Positions 1 to 6,532 of a DNA stretch of 26,223 nucleotides are shown one piece after another. Source of the DNA: a virus. The first letter of the stretch is position 1. Each line of letters starts with the position of its first letter. The stretch covers positions 1-26,223 of the IMG/VR virus record IMGVR_UViG_3300047095_001329; one strand, written 5' to 3'. The notes beneath the pieces are model-generated. The model worked only from the letters and a program-made list of their open reading frames with translations. It did not search any database and was not told the origin of the DNA. A program made the position numbers and the translations under genes.

Positions 1-587
1 TTAAGCCGTCAGGTACCTTGAGCAAGATCATGGATACCACTGAAGGCGTTCACAAGCCGCTTGGCAAGTATATCTTCAACAACGTACAATTTAGCAGGTA
101 CGATCCTATTGTTGAAATTTTGCGAAGCGCAAATTATAAGGTAATCAATCACCCCACTGACCCAAGTGGTGTGCTGATCACTTTCCCTGTGGAGTGGCAG
201 GACGTGCCGTTCCACAAAGTAGATGGCAAAGAAGTTAACTTGGACACTGCTATCGAGCAGCTGGAAAAGTATAAGCTGATTCAGAATAGCTGGACTCAGC
301 AAAATACGTCGGTTACTATTAGTTACGATCCTAGTGAAGTTGATGGTATCATTGACTGGTTGCTAAACAACTGGGATAGTTATGTTGGTGTGAGTTTTAT
401 TTACCGTACCGATCCAACTAAAACAGCTAAAGACCTAGGTTATCTGTACTTGCCACAGGAAGTTGTTGACGAGCATACTTATCGCGATTATGTTCAACAG
501 CTACTACCTGTAGATATTGATAGTGCTAACAGCTTTGACGAAATTGTTAGCGAAGATTGTTCAACTGGGGCATGCCCAATTAAGTAA
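1..587 (+). CDS. nrdJ: Adenosylcobalamin-dependent ribonucleoside-triphosphate reductase (class II), C-terminal fragment
   Basis: Reduces ribonucleoside triphosphates to deoxynucleotides in the cytoplasm, feeding phage DNA synthesis. The frame is open to the left window edge, so only the last 194 residues are seen; the TTG at 18 is internal, not a start. The visible part begins KPSGTLSKIMDTTEGVHKPL, which matches the conserved block near the C-terminal end of the monomeric class II enzyme (P-S-G-T, then T-E-G-V-H). It is followed by a Y-x-F/x-R-Y-DP-x-V-x-x-L segment and FPVEW. The protein ends CSTGACPIK: a Cys-x4-Cys pair four residues from the end. This is the position of the swinging dithiol that re-reduces the active site in the Lactobacillus-type enzyme (known for the family). 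The 63-residue gene follows after 8 bases. The gene runs opposite to the rest of the window. Class II rather than class I or III is inferred from these motifs; the catalytic centre lies outside the window. Confidence 0.87.
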   Translation, partial: KPSGTLSKIMDTTEGVHKPLGKYIFNNVQFSRYDPIVEILRSANYKVINHPTDPSGVLITFPVEWQDVPFHKVDGKEVNLDTAIEQLEKYKLIQNSWTQQNTSVTISYDPSEVDGIIDWLLNNWDSYVGVSFIYRTDPTKTAKDLGYLYLPQEVVDEHTYRDYVQQLLPVDIDSANSFDEIVSEDCSTGACPIK

Positions 588-595
588 AAAACCAT

Positions 596-787
596 ATGGA
601 AAATCAACAACCTCAAACACTAACATTTGAATTCACTATTGACGAAGCAAATGCTATCTTGGCTGGTTTGCAAGAACTGCCTGGCAAGATTTGCAATCCG
701 CTGAGTGCTAAGATTCAACAGCAGGCTCGTGCTCAGCTTGAGCCAGCACAAGGCCAAGGTGAGTTGGCTGACAAAGTAATCAACTGA
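596..787 (+). CDS. Small conserved phage protein of unknown function (63 aa)
   Basis: An acidic to neutral 63-residue protein. Its core reads FTIDEANAILAGLQELPGK followed by a Gln/Ala-rich helix (AKIQQQARAQ). This pattern of 'F-T-x-E-E-A-N-x-I-L-x-x-L-x-x-L-P' then a helix with Ile-Gln-x-Gln recurs in short proteins of aquatic phages; I recognise the type but know of no demonstrated function. It starts 8 bases after the reductase stop with only A-rich sequence upstream, so it may depend on translational coupling. It is the last gene before the 799-834 terminator, so reductase and this gene probably share a message. No membrane segment or cysteine pair suggests a redoxin. Confidence 0.7.
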   Translation: MENQQPQTLTFEFTIDEANAILAGLQELPGKICNPLSAKIQQQARAQLEPAQGQGELADKVIN

Positions 788-798
788 TCAGCACAAAC

Positions 799-834
799 AA
801 AAAAGCCCCGTAACTTGCGTTACGGGGCTTTTTT
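799..834. terminator. Bidirectional Rho-independent terminator between convergent operons
   Basis: The + strand reads A6, GCCCCGTAAC, loop TTGC, GTTACGGGGC, T6. This is a perfect 10-bp GC-rich stem extended by A:T pairs, with a T6 tract on both strands. It can therefore terminate both the reductase unit (+) and the phoH unit (minus). The stop codon of the minus-strand gene (834-836) shares its final A with the hairpin. Confidence 0.95.
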
Positions 835-1487
835 CATGTTGGAGTATCTTCGTCACTATCTTCGTCGTCTACTTCTTCGCTGTCACCGTCATGTGGTTCG
901 CTAACGTAGCCTTCGTCGAGTTCTTCAAATACCATTACTAGTATATCACGGTATGGCTGGTCTACTTTGTGCAAGTCCATTAGGTACACATCTAGGTGGC
1001 CGTTGCGTAGCAGTTCCGCATGATACATAAACTGACCAAAAGCGTCTAGCTCTTCACTAATCTGCTCGTTGGCATAGTCTTCTAGCATTTGCGCTGCGGC
1101 CATTAGCAGTGGCTTAGCAATCTGCATTTTAGTCATCTGGAGCAGTTTTAGGGCTTTGCCCTCGCGATCACGCTGAATTTGGTTACGCTTTGTTCTACTC
1201 CAGCTGTAACCACCGTCGCCGCCCCACAAGTCCCAAGCAACTCGGCCCTTGCTTGGATAGCCTTCTTGACCAGCAAAAAATCCAGTAGCTTTCTTGTCTA
1301 CTTCATGTCTGCTGAAGAAACTGTACATTCTCAGCACAGTACTGGCGCTTAGAGGCTCCCGATCCTTTAGTTGATTTGCTCTGGCTAAGCCAACTAGGGT
1401 ACCGCCTGGCTTGCCTTCGTCTTTCCACTTTAGGGCACGTTTAGCAGCACTGGCCATGCCACTAGTTGGTTTGTATGTCTTAGCCAT
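834..1487 (-). CDS. Conserved phage protein with R-rich N-terminal domain and acidic tail, function unknown
   Basis: 217 residues. Residues 4-115 form a conserved block with MASAAKRALKWKDEGKPGGT, VGLARANQLKDRE, then LSASTVLRMYSFFSRHEVDK and GRVAWDLWGGDGGYSWSRTK. I recognise this arrangement (repeated R/K-rich helices, F-x-R-H-E-V-D-K-K, W-x-LWGGD) from hypothetical proteins of many phages and MAGs, but no role is established to my knowledge. A helical middle is followed by a strongly acidic C-terminus (residues about 195-217, mostly D and E). The basic front and acidic tail would suit a nucleic-acid-associated protein, but this is speculation. A good Shine-Dalgarno (AAAGGA) precedes the ATG. 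The gene lies 9 bases after phoH and is the last in the P2 unit. Confidence 0.75.
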   Translation of the reverse strand: MAKTYKPTSGMASAAKRALKWKDEGKPGGTLVGLARANQLKDREPLSASTVLRMYSFFSRHEVDKKATGFFAGQEGYPSKGRVAWDLWGGDGGYSWSRTKRNQIQRDREGKALKLLQMTKMQIAKPLLMAAAQMLEDYANEQISEELDAFGQFMYHAELLRNGHLDVYLMDLHKVDQPYRDILVMVFEELDEGYVSEPHDGDSEEVDDEDSDEDTPT

Positions 1488-1496
1488 CTTGATCCT

Positions 1497-2177
1497 TTAA
1501 TTTTTATAAGCTAAAATAATTTCTTTACACATCTTACTGCGAACAATATCGCTATCCAAGAATCTGACAACTTCAATGCCTTGAATATTTTGCAGTCTGT
1601 TTACCGCATCCGATAAACCGCTGTCAGGAATATCTGCTTGATCAATATCACCACTAATAATCATTTTGCAGTTTCTACCGATTCTGCTAAGCAGCATCTT
1701 CATTTCTTCTTTGGTAGCATTTTGTGCTTCGTCTAGTAGCACAATGCAGTTATCAAAAGTTGCTCCACGCATAAAACCCAGTGGCTTGGGTTCTATGTTT
1801 TTTGCTTTTAGTGCGTATTCGTAGAAACCTTTACCAAGACTCTTTGCAAATACTTGGTCAAATGGTTCTAAGTACGGAGCATACTTCTCTTCTAAAGTAC
1901 CTGGCAGAAATCCTAAACCACGACCAGTTTCTACATTAGGTCTAGTTAGGATAATCTTTTGTATGCGACGATGAAATAGTTCACTTGCAGCGTACGTTGC
2001 AGCTACATAGGTTTTACCTGTGCCTGCGCTACCTACGCCAAATATAATCTGATTTTCGTGTATTGCCCGTAAATATTCACCTTGAATATAATTTAACGGC
2101 TTTACTTCTTGAAAACCGAACTCAACAGGATTTGCTTCAAGATTGCCTGCTCGTCGCGCTCTTTTGCCACTAGCCAT
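1497..2177 (-). CDS. phoH: PhoH-like P-loop ATPase
   Basis: A RecA-fold ATPase of the PhoH family, common in phages of aquatic bacteria; its role in infection is not settled (phosphate-stress and RNA-related functions have been proposed). The 226-residue protein has Walker A GSAGTGKT, followed by LTRPNVETGRGLGFLPGTLE, the family signature after the P-loop. Walker B is IVLLDEAQN, and GDIDQ/SGLSDA come later. The ATG at 2177 (MASGKRARRAG) is chosen over an in-frame start 60 bases upstream for two reasons. It has the Shine-Dalgarno AAGGAAG, and the longer start would lie upstream of the predicted P2 transcription start near 2216. It is the first gene of the P2 unit and is followed after 9 bases by the 217-residue gene. 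The C-terminus is full length for the short phage type, which lacks the PIN domain of the PhoH2 type. Confidence 0.93.
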   Translation of the reverse strand: MASGKRARRAGNLEANPVEFGFQEVKPLNYIQGEYLRAIHENQIIFGVGSAGTGKTYVAATYAASELFHRRIQKIILTRPNVETGRGLGFLPGTLEEKYAPYLEPFDQVFAKSLGKGFYEYALKAKNIEPKPLGFMRGATFDNCIVLLDEAQNATKEEMKMLLSRIGRNCKMIISGDIDQADIPDSGLSDAVNRLQNIQGIEVVRFLDSDIVRSKMCKEIILAYKN

Positions 2178-2190
2178 AGACTTCCTTGTG

Positions 2191-2203
2191 TTTGTTAAAC
2201 AAA
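2191..2203. repeat. 13-nt palindrome in phoH leader
   Basis: TTTGTTAAACAAA is a perfect inverted repeat (6-bp arms, one central base). It lies in the predicted phoH 5' leader, 13 bases upstream of the start codon and directly after the 2204-2237 hairpin. On the minus strand it supplies the T-rich stretch (TTTGTTT) expected after a terminator stem. It could alternatively be a protein-binding site. It is short, so it may be chance. Confidence 0.4.
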
Positions 2204-2237
2204 GTGGTCTGCTATGTGAAGTATTATAGCAGACCAC
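2204..2237 (-). terminator. 11-bp inverted repeat, probable terminator of the long fibre/lysis operon, overlapping P2
   Basis: Arms GTGGTCTGCTA (2204-2214) and TAGCAGACCAC (2227-2237) are perfectly complementary around a 12-base loop. Read on the minus strand, the stem is followed by TTTGTTT, as expected of an intrinsic terminator for transcription coming from the gene ending at 2259. No T tract follows on the + strand. The upstream arm covers part of the P2 -10 element, so the site could instead, or also, be an operator for a dimeric regulator. Confidence 0.7.
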
Positions 2238-2251
2238 GCCTTAGGTGTCAA
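2216..2251 (-). promoter_or_regulatory. Sigma-70-type promoter P2 for phoH
   Basis: On the minus strand, TTGACA (2246-2251) is followed by a 17-bp spacer and TATAAT (2223-2228), both exact consensus. TG one base before the hexamer gives an extended -10 (TGCTATAAT). Transcription should start near 2216, leaving a leader of about 39 bases before phoH. The predicted start falls in the loop of the 2204-2237 hairpin. Confidence 0.9.
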
Positions 2252-2258
2252 CTATAAA

Positions 2259-2492
2259 TTATTTTTTGCCCTTTGTGTCCTCTACTTTAGTACCTTCCAG
2301 CTTTTTGTGGATTTTGATTTCTTTGCAGTCCTGCTGTGGCTTGCCGTCTTTGCCCATAACAGGCTTGCCCTCTTTTACCTTATCAACACAAACCTTTTTA
2401 GTTTCTGGTTGACTAGCTGCTTTGGCTGGAGGATCTGCCGCCCAAGCAGTAGCACTAAATGCTAGTAGTGTTGCTAGTAGTACTTTTTTCAT
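2259..2492 (-). CDS. Small exported (periplasmic) protein, function unknown
   Basis: 77 residues with a textbook signal peptide: MKKVLLATLLAFSATAWA, then cleavage before ADPPAK (A-W-A box). The mature part of about 59 residues is Lys-rich and contains two Cys (K-V-C-V-D-K and Q-Q-D-C-K-E) that could form one disulfide. The segment KEGKPVMGKDGKPQQDCKEI resembles short host periplasmic proteins, so it may have been acquired from a bacterium (inference). Shine-Dalgarno AAGGATC precedes the ATG. It is the last gene of the long minus-strand operon, 11 bases after the holin-like gene and just before the P2 hairpin. No function is assigned. Confidence 0.75.
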   Translation of the reverse strand: MKKVLLATLLAFSATAWAADPPAKAASQPETKKVCVDKVKEGKPVMGKDGKPQQDCKEIKIHKKLEGTKVEDTKGKK

Positions 2493-2502
2493 ATTTGGAT
2501 CC

Positions 2503-2964
2503 TTAAATTACAGGATGTTGTTGAGGAGGTGGCGCTAGCTTACCGCCAAAGCCTTGGGTTACTTGCGGCTGGTAGTCGTCGTAACCTTGGTTAAAGTTTC
2601 GTTGTGGTTGAGTATACGAAACTTGTTGAGTTTGAGTTGTGGTAGTAACTTGCATTGGTGGTGCTGGAGGAGCATTTGCACCTGCCATCTTTTCTTGACC
2701 ACGACTCCAAGCGGTGATACCAAGCACAGCACCCATAGCCATGTGGAATAGTCCACCACCTTGTAGTGTTAGTGGGCCCCACTGACGGAAAGCGTCGTTA
2801 GCTGCTTGTGTTTCCCAGAACTGTACTATGGTGAACATAATGGGGAACAGGATAAAGTCGGCTGCACATACACACATATACATAACAGCCATCATTGGAC
2901 GCCATTTTTTCTGAATCCAACTTTCTACCTCTTTAGGTACTTCTTGCTTTTGTTCTTCTTGCAT
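2503..2964 (-). CDS. Holin-like membrane protein
   Basis: 153 residues. The N-terminus is charged (EEQKQEVPKEVESWIQ), then KKWRPMMAVMYMCVCAADF begins a hydrophobic stretch through FPIMFTIVQFW (about residues 22-52). A second segment spans GGGLFHMAMGAVLGITAW (about 69-87) and ends at RGQEKM. The pattern W-R-P, a D inside the first membrane stretch, W-x-P-LTL, and G-x-x-LG-x-x-A-x-x-RG-x-EK is that of the 3TM-type holins found in phages and gene transfer agents. Residues 95-153 are a cytoplasmic-type tail rich in Pro, Gln and Thr. A holin would permeabilise the inner membrane and time endolysin release. Other lysis genes lie in the same operon, though about 5 kb upstream. A general membrane protein is the alternative. 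Confidence 0.68.
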   Translation of the reverse strand: MQEEQKQEVPKEVESWIQKKWRPMMAVMYMCVCAADFILFPIMFTIVQFWETQAANDAFRQWGPLTLQGGGLFHMAMGAVLGITAWSRGQEKMAGANAPPAPPMQVTTTTQTQQVSYTQPQRNFNQGYDDYQPQVTQGFGGKLAPPPQQHPVI

Positions 2965-2973
2965 TTTGTTTCC

Positions 2974-3516
2974 TTAAAATGGCAGCCACATCCACACGCC
3001 TTGCGACATTAGCAAACTAGCTACACCGCCGACTGCAACACTGGCCCAAAATAGTGGCATACTGACCGCTAAGATACTAGCACTCAGCAGCACAATGCTG
3101 ATCTGAAACGCGCTGCCTGCAAAAGTAAACCAAGGATTCTTTTTACGAATCTCATCACGTTCGGCTTCCAGTGCTCTAGCCTTTTGCATCAACTCACGCT
3201 TGCCTTCACCAGTTTCAGGCTCCGACTCATATCTAGCAACCTTTGCTTTTAGCTTGTCGGCTTTTTCAAAGTCTTTGCGAGCAACAGCGTCATCGTAAGC
3301 CATTTCGGCTAAGGTTTGCTTAATGCTTTTAGCCTGATAAAAACTCCAGGTATCGTTAGCTTTTATCGTGTTATTGAGCACTTTGCTACTATTGCCACTA
3401 GCAATATAAGTATTAATGGCCAGCAAAGCAGCAAGAACAGTGATAACCCAACCAGCTTTATCCTTAATTTGGGCTTCGCGTTCGCTACGACTAAGAGGCT
3501 TCTTTTCTTCAGTCAT
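2974..3516 (-). CDS. DUF4337-like membrane protein
   Basis: 180 residues from the ATG at 3516, chosen because it has AAGGAG 6 bases upstream; a longer in-frame start 90 bases upstream would overlap the preceding gene. After a charged leader (MTEEKKPLSRSEREAQIKDK) comes the first membrane helix, WVITVLAALLAINTYIASG. Then follows the diagnostic segment NDTWSFYQAKSIKQTLAE, a charged helical stretch, and two C-terminal membrane helices (FQISIVLLSASILAVSMPLF and the glycine-rich segment to the end). This order matches DUF4337, a bacterial family of inner-membrane proteins with no known function. It lies in a run of envelope genes next to the holin-like gene; a role in lysis or superinfection control is possible but unproven. 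Confidence 0.72.
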   Translation of the reverse strand: MTEEKKPLSRSEREAQIKDKAGWVITVLAALLAINTYIASGNSSKVLNNTIKANDTWSFYQAKSIKQTLAEMAYDDAVARKDFEKADKLKAKVARYESEPETGEGKRELMQKARALEAERDEIRKKNPWFTFAGSAFQISIVLLSASILAVSMPLFWASVAVGGVASLLMSQGVWMWLPF

Positions 3517-3526
3517 CCACTTCTCC

Positions 3527-4021
3527 TTATAAACTGCACTGATTAGTTGCACAGTATTCAATAAACTTGACCAGGCCCCAACCAACCGCAGAACCAGTAA
3601 GCACAATAATCACAAATGCAAGTGACCACTCTAGCTGCTCTTGCAGTTTTTTGCGTTTACGAGCAGCCGCTTCGCGTTGACGTCTTGCTTCGTGAGCAGC
3701 TTCTAACTCCATAGCAGCAGCACGCTGCTTAATCTTTGCCCACACGTCTACTTTACCGGCTTGCATGAATAGCAGCTGCAGCTCTTTTTCAAACTGCTGC
3801 GCTTGATCAAGTGCCATCTCAATCTGTATAGCAGCACCCATTGCGCTTTTATTGCCGCTTTGCCTAGCTTCTACAACCGCTTTGGTAGCTACACTTTTTG
3901 CGTCAAAGTACTTGCCCAGTGCAGGGCCTAGGGAAGCTACATCATCTACAGTACCTTGTACCTTTTTAATAAAGCTAACGGCCGCCTGTATACCTGCTAG
4001 GGCTGTAATGGGATCAATCAT
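3527..4021 (-). CDS. Tail-anchored membrane protein with helical body, function unknown
   Basis: 164 residues. The N-terminal half starts MIDPITALAGIQAAVSFIKK, a type of opening seen in hypothetical proteins of aquatic myoviruses. It continues as amphipathic helices, then a very basic Ala/Arg/Lys coiled coil (AAHEARRQREAAARKRKK). A single membrane helix (about residues 133-155, SLAFVIIVLTGSAVGWGLVK) lies near the C-terminus, which ends in a short tail with two Cys (CATNQC). A good Shine-Dalgarno (AGGGAG) lies upstream of the ATG. It lies between two other membrane-protein genes with gaps of about 10 bases. The layout would allow an inner-membrane anchor with a cytoplasmic helical body. No function can be assigned. 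Confidence 0.6.
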   Translation of the reverse strand: MIDPITALAGIQAAVSFIKKVQGTVDDVASLGPALGKYFDAKSVATKAVVEARQSGNKSAMGAAIQIEMALDQAQQFEKELQLLFMQAGKVDVWAKIKQRAAAMELEAAHEARRQREAAARKRKKLQEQLEWSLAFVIIVLTGSAVGWGLVKFIEYCATNQCSL

Positions 4022-4031
4022 TTACACTCCC

Positions 4032-4616
4032 TTACTTATTAGCCAGCGGATTATCGATAGCTTTTTGTATCTTGGTATCTACTTCGCGCTTGAGTTGATC
4101 AATGCCTTTGTCAGCTTCACGTCTAGCGTCCGCCATTTCCTTGCGAACTGCGATCACCTCTTGACGTGCTTTGTCCAAGTCTTCGCGTATGTCCTTGCGA
4201 GCCTGGCGCATTTCCTGCTCAGTTTCACGTTGTGCTTGCTTTACGTATCGCTCAATCTGTTCTGTGACGGACTCGTTGCGACGAATATCGCTTTTTAGGT
4301 CGTTCTTAATATCACGAGTATAGTCTGTGGTTTTTTGACTATTTTGCTCGATAACGGCTAGTCGCTTGTCAAACTCGCTAAGGTCTGGTGCTTCGTAACT
4401 AGCAATCTTCTTTTTCATGGTTTGGTAGTCTTTGTATACTTCAAAGGCTCCGTATAAACCGCCCAGTGCAGAGCTTACTATGGTAAAGGCTACCATTAGT
4501 TTGGCCGGTGTAAACTCATAACCGCCAATGCTAATCACTGTATCCTTACTAGCGTACTTTTTGGCAGCAGCTTCAAGCTTGTCTACCTGCTCGTTTAAAT
4601 TTGTACTGTCCGCCAT
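4032..4616 (-). CDS. Membrane-anchored coiled-coil protein, function unknown
   Basis: 194 residues. A single hydrophobic helix (about residues 36-62, PAKLMVAFTIVSSALGGLYG) is preceded by a short charged segment. It is followed by a long charged coiled coil (about 75-190) with heptad-like spacing and many E, R, K and D residues. There is no signal peptide and no cysteine. Shine-Dalgarno AGGAG lies 5 bases before the ATG. The geometry (one membrane helix plus about 110 residues of coiled coil) resembles an i-spanin, but a clear i-spanin/o-spanin pair is already present at 8687-9372, so a different envelope role is more likely. It sits between the Gln-rich exported protein and the tail-anchored protein. 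Confidence 0.6.
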   Translation of the reverse strand: MADSTNLNEQVDKLEAAAKKYASKDTVISIGGYEFTPAKLMVAFTIVSSALGGLYGAFEVYKDYQTMKKKIASYEAPDLSEFDKRLAVIEQNSQKTTDYTRDIKNDLKSDIRRNESVTEQIERYVKQAQRETEQEMRQARKDIREDLDKARQEVIAVRKEMADARREADKGIDQLKREVDTKIQKAIDNPLANK

Positions 4617-4624
4617 AGCAGCTC

Positions 4625-6532
4625 CTATTTATATTGCTGGTTAACCATTTGCTGGTGCAAACGATCACTGCTCAGCTGACGTAGTGCTCGCTGATTGTCT
4701 ACAGTGGTTTGCCTACCATAAATCTCCCGTGTTGCATAAAATTTAGCGTCTAGTAACGCCAGTCCTAAATATTGTTGGTAGCCAACAGGCTGAGTAGCCA
4801 TTCTGTCCAATGTTACACCGCCAGCAAGCTCGTTGTTTTGTTGTTCACGGCGTACGTCTTGTGTTTGGCTAGTAACAGTTTGTGTGCTTAGATTGGCTTG
4901 CGGATTTAAAAAATCACTTAGTGGATTAGTTCTGTCTAGCAGTGCCAGTGTTGTGCTAGGCTGTGTTTCCGGCTCCACTAGTCTTGCCAGTGTTTGCTGT
5001 TGTTGCTGTAGTGGCTGCTCTTGTACAACAACTTGTGGTGCGGTATCCACCGTTTGTGCACGTGCAACAGCTTGCTGAGCTTGTGGCTGCACAACCAATT
5101 CTTGTTGCGGCGGTTGTGGTAACGTATTTGCCACTTGTTGCACTGTAGGCTCCACAAGAACTCGTGCTATGGGTGCTGCTTGCTGTTGTTGTGCGGGCGG
5201 TGCCACAACAACTTGTTGAGCGGCTTGTTGAGGCACCTGTAGCTGTTGAGCTGGCGCCACAGCAGCTGTTTGGGCTTGTTGCACAAATGTTTGCTGTTGC
5301 TGTTGTTGCACTTGCAAAACTAAACTCTGGTCTGTTTGTTGTGTTGCCTGTTGCACCATAACAGGCTGGGTTGTTTGCGTAACCAGTTGTTGTGTAATGT
5401 CCTGTGTTGTGCGCTGTGTAACCACATCCTGTTGACGCTGTGCTGGTTGCAGTGCAACCATCTGCGTTGTCGCTACTTGAGTTACCACTTGCTGGTTAGT
5501 GCTAGTATCTTGCTGTTGTTGCTGAGATTGTTGTGCTGTGGCAACGGCTTGTTGCTCTGTGCGTTGGGTAGCTTGTTGTGCAATCTCCAGTGCTTGCTGA
5601 ACTGCACTGGCTTGTGTTTGGCGTTCACGGTCTTGATTGCGTGCTATAATGCTGAGCGCAAGCTGCGTATTTCCAGCTGGCTGTGATTGCTGTTGCTGAG
5701 CCTGTGGTTGTGGTGCAGGTGCACTTACAACTTGCTGCGTAGTTTGTGTTGCGGCCACTGTTGTAGTTGCCTGTGGCTCCACAACAGTCTGCGCAGTGGG
5801 GGTAGTTGGGGCAGGTTGCTGTGGCACTAGGCTATTTAGTGCGGCTAGGTAGCCACTGCAACTAGTGCTGTACAGTGGATTTGTGGTGCAAGGGTCTACA
5901 CTGTACCGTAGTTGAAAACTTATGTTATTAACTTCCGGTCCGTACGGTCCCGCCCAAAAGTTGTTGTCGCTGCCTACAAAGCCGTACCTGACTGTACTTA
6001 AGCTACCTAGCTGGTAGGGTGTTGCAAAGTCTTTGCTAAAGTTGAAGTTTGTCCAGTTAAACTTGTAGTTTAAGTCGTACTGGTTATTTTCAACTACAGC
6101 ACCACTGCTGTTAAAGAATCTTACGTATGCGCTAAGCTGGTCTACACGACCGTCGTCCCAGCCGTTGCCGTTTTTAGCAGTAAACCTGAAACTATACCCG
6201 TTTACCTGCAACCCAGTAATTTGTGGCAGTAAGCTGGCAACTACTTGCACTTGGTGCAAGTCAGTTTGGCCATAGCTAAAGTTTATGTTGTTGCCTGGTC
6301 TGATGATGGCGTTTGGACCGCAGTATCCTGGGTCACCTCCACGCCAGCAAGTTAAATTATCTTGATATACACCACCCACCCAGGTACTAGGCCCGCCTGG
6401 CTGTGTAACCTGCACCAGATTAGGTGTAGTGTATACTTGACCAGGCTCCAAGGTTTGTGCATTAGAATCCTGCCAGTTTATAGATAGCAGCACCAAGCAA
6501 AGCACCGAGACCAACTTTTTTGTATGTATCAT
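4625..6532 (-). CDS. Exported protein with conserved N-terminal domain and long Gln-rich region
   Basis: 635 residues. Residues 1-26 form a signal peptide ending DSNAQ. Residues about 28-232 are a conserved folded domain rich in aromatic and Asn residues (TCWRGGDPGYCGPNAIIRPG, NGNGWDDGRVDQLSAYV, RYGFVGSDNNFWAGPYGPEV). It ends in DPCTTNPLYSTSCSGYLAAL; this combination occurs in uncharacterised secreted proteins of marine and freshwater phages. Residues about 235-515 are of very low complexity, dominated by Gln with Thr, Val, Ala and Pro, including runs of five to six Gln. Residues about 525-635 are again ordered (TLALLDRTNPLSDFLN, GYQQYLGLALLDAKFYATRE). The gene starts inside the upstream gene, sharing 71 bases; AAAGGA before the ATG supports this start. 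It is probably periplasmic or outside the cell; no enzyme motif is seen. Confidence 0.72.
   Translation of the reverse strand: MIHTKKLVSVLCLVLLSINWQDSNAQTLEPGQVYTTPNLVQVTQPGGPSTWVGGVYQDNLTCWRGGDPGYCGPNAIIRPGNNINFSYGQTDLHQVQVVASLLPQITGLQVNGYSFRFTAKNGNGWDDGRVDQLSAYVRFFNSSGAVVENNQYDLNYKFNWTNFNFSKDFATPYQLGSLSTVRYGFVGSDNNFWAGPYGPEVNNISFQLRYSVDPCTTNPLYSTSCSGYLAALNSLVPQQPAPTTPTAQTVVEPQATTTVAATQTTQQVVSAPAPQPQAQQQQSQPAGNTQLALSIIARNQDRERQTQASAVQQALEIAQQATQRTEQQAVATAQQSQQQQQDTSTNQQVVTQVATTQMVALQPAQRQQDVVTQRTTQDITQQLVTQTTQPVMVQQATQQTDQSLVLQVQQQQQQTFVQQAQTAAVAPAQQLQVPQQAAQQVVVAPPAQQQQAAPIARVLVEPTVQQVANTLPQPPQQELVVQPQAQQAVARAQTVDTAPQVVVQEQPLQQQQQTLARLVEPETQPSTTLALLDRTNPLSDFLNPQANLSTQTVTSQTQDVRREQQNNELAGGVTLDRMATQPVGYQQYLGLALLDAKFYATREIYGRQTTVDNQRALRQLSSDRLHQQMVNQQYK

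Noticed and set aside
2178-2237. Longer PhoH start adding 20 residues (MVCYNTSHSRPLCLTNTRKS)
   Set aside because: This start lies upstream of the P2 -10 element and inside the hairpin. The ATG at 2177 has a proper Shine-Dalgarno and typical first residues.
3517-3606. Longer start for the DUF4337-like gene
   Set aside because: It would overlap the upstream gene by 80 bases, and the ATG at 3516 has AAGGAG at ideal distance.
4032-4616. Considered as a second i-spanin
   Set aside because: One membrane helix plus coiled coil fits, but a complete i-spanin/o-spanin pair is at 8687-9372 and no lipoprotein gene overlaps or follows it.
4833-5686. Several + strand frames opposite the Gln-rich region, Cys/Leu/Val-rich
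   Set aside because: CAA/CAG codons read backwards give TTG/CTG (Leu) and related frames. Low complexity explains the lack of stops; no start signals.
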